Part shown: piece by piece, positions 63,711-64,000 of the stretch | Position numbering within the stretch: the stretch's first letter is position 1 | How the letters are laid out: every line of letters begins with the position of its first letter | Source of the DNA: Desulfitobacterium_A sp034927245 | Lineage (GTDB): Bacteria; Bacillota; Desulfitobacteriia; Desulfitobacteriales; Desulfitobacteriaceae | DNA: 64,000 bases | Assembly (NCBI RefSeq): GCF_034927245.1 | Contig: NZ_JAYFQK010000040.1 | Coordinates: forward strand, 1-64,000 | Direction: 5' to 3' | Made by a program: the position numbers and the translations under genes | Notes under the pieces: generated by a model | Told to the model about the DNA's origin: nothing | The model's database searches: none | What the model saw: only the letters and a program-made list of their open reading frames with translations

Positions 63711-64000
63711 ATGGCTTTTGATACAAACCGTTTTACGCAGAAATCGCAAGAAGCGATTATTAACGCCCAAAATATAGCAGAACATAATGGTAATAGTGAA
63801 GTTGAGCCCGAACATCTAATGCTTGCTTTATTAGAGCAAGATGACGGGGTTGTTCCTCAGGTTCTAATGAAGCTCAATCTTGCTGTCGGATCCTTAGTGC
63901 AAAAAACGCGTGAATCAATTAACCGTTTTCCACGGATCAGCGGAGGAAATGTACAACTTACCATATCCTCACGTTTAAGAACTGTGCTTGTATCCGCTCA
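63711..64000 (+). CDS. clpB: ATP-dependent chaperone ClpB, 5' part (partial)
   Basis: About 97 residues of the N-terminal domain are present before the window ends: FTQKSQEAIINAQ, then EPEHLMLALLEQDDGV, and QLTISSRLRTVL. This is the ClpB/ClpC repeat domain; the short lead MAFDTNRFT and HxG-type repeats fit ClpB, and ClpB with a J protein is a disaggregase pair. The gene runs off the window. Confidence 0.88.
   Translation, partial: MAFDTNRFTQKSQEAIINAQNIAEHNGNSEVEPEHLMLALLEQDDGVVPQVLMKLNLAVGSLVQKTRESINRFPRISGGNVQLTISSRLRTVLVSA

Overview
The window reads as chromosomal DNA of a spore-forming, anaerobic Firmicute, most like the Desulfosporosinus/Desulfitobacterium group. That placement is an inference from AT-rich codon use, strong purine-rich ribosome binding sites, spore-coat type genes (CotF-like, LysM, tiny Gly/Ile/Val-rich membrane peptides), a sigma-54 controlled beta-oxidation operon joined to an ETF:quinone type membrane Fe-S protein, and an apparent selenoprotein. 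No tRNA, rRNA, CRISPR array, prophage or intact insertion sequence was seen.

Layout. 1-7200: an ABC-F ATPase, a FrnE/DsbA-family oxidoreductase with an in-frame UGA at the catalytic cysteine, an MFS exporter, an nfeD-floA-repeat protein operon, and a CvfB-like S1 protein. 7200-12400: a secreted protein, ABC-2 transporter and two-component system. 12400-19100: SNF2-family ATPase, MFS protein, RecQ. 19200-23960: a membrane-anchored protein, a STAS anti-sigma antagonist, an M29 aminopeptidase, and a CBS-PAS-AAA+ sigma-54 activator. 24300-32800: hbd, acyl-CoA dehydrogenase, etfB, etfA, a membrane Fe-S oxidoreductase, thiolase and crotonase. They lie behind a near-perfect -24/-12 promoter with upstream repeats, and an internal structured RNA follows etfA. 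32900-42800: peptidase, FUSC-like protein, small hypotheticals, CotF-like protein, paired chromate transporters, cardiolipin synthase, an ECF-type sigma factor, a YitT-like protein and FetAB-like transporter. 42900-52050: PIN-PhoH ATPase and the addB-addA recombination nuclease. 52090-54920 (minus): a COG2984/COG4120/COG1101-type ABC importer with an attenuator-like leader. 55200-64000: LysM protein, a conserved unknown, two tiny membrane peptides, M18 aminopeptidase, GNAT, DegV, a phosphohexomutase, and a DnaJ-like/clpB operon with a probable CtsR operator.

How the genes work together. The central block is a complete acyl-CoA oxidation (or butyrate-forming) pathway: dehydrogenase, crotonase, hydroxyacyl-CoA dehydrogenase and thiolase. 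Its electrons leave through EtfAB to a membrane Fe-S protein, most likely into menaquinone, and the adjacent sigma-54 activator is the obvious regulator. NfeD and FloA organise membrane microdomains. AddAB and RecQ serve DNA repair. The DnaJ-like protein and ClpB form a heat-shock disaggregation unit.

Most unusual signals: (1) the likely selenocysteine FrnE-family protein; (2) two genes (this one and the CvfB-like gene) whose conserved N-termini have no ATG/GTG/TTG, only AUC/AUU-type codons; (3) a hairpin between the Shine-Dalgarno sequence and the floA start; (4) a long-range RNA stem overlapping a terminator inside the beta-oxidation operon; (5) a dispersed hairpin repeat with a conserved tail. 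All functions are inferred from sequence reading alone; no database search was run.
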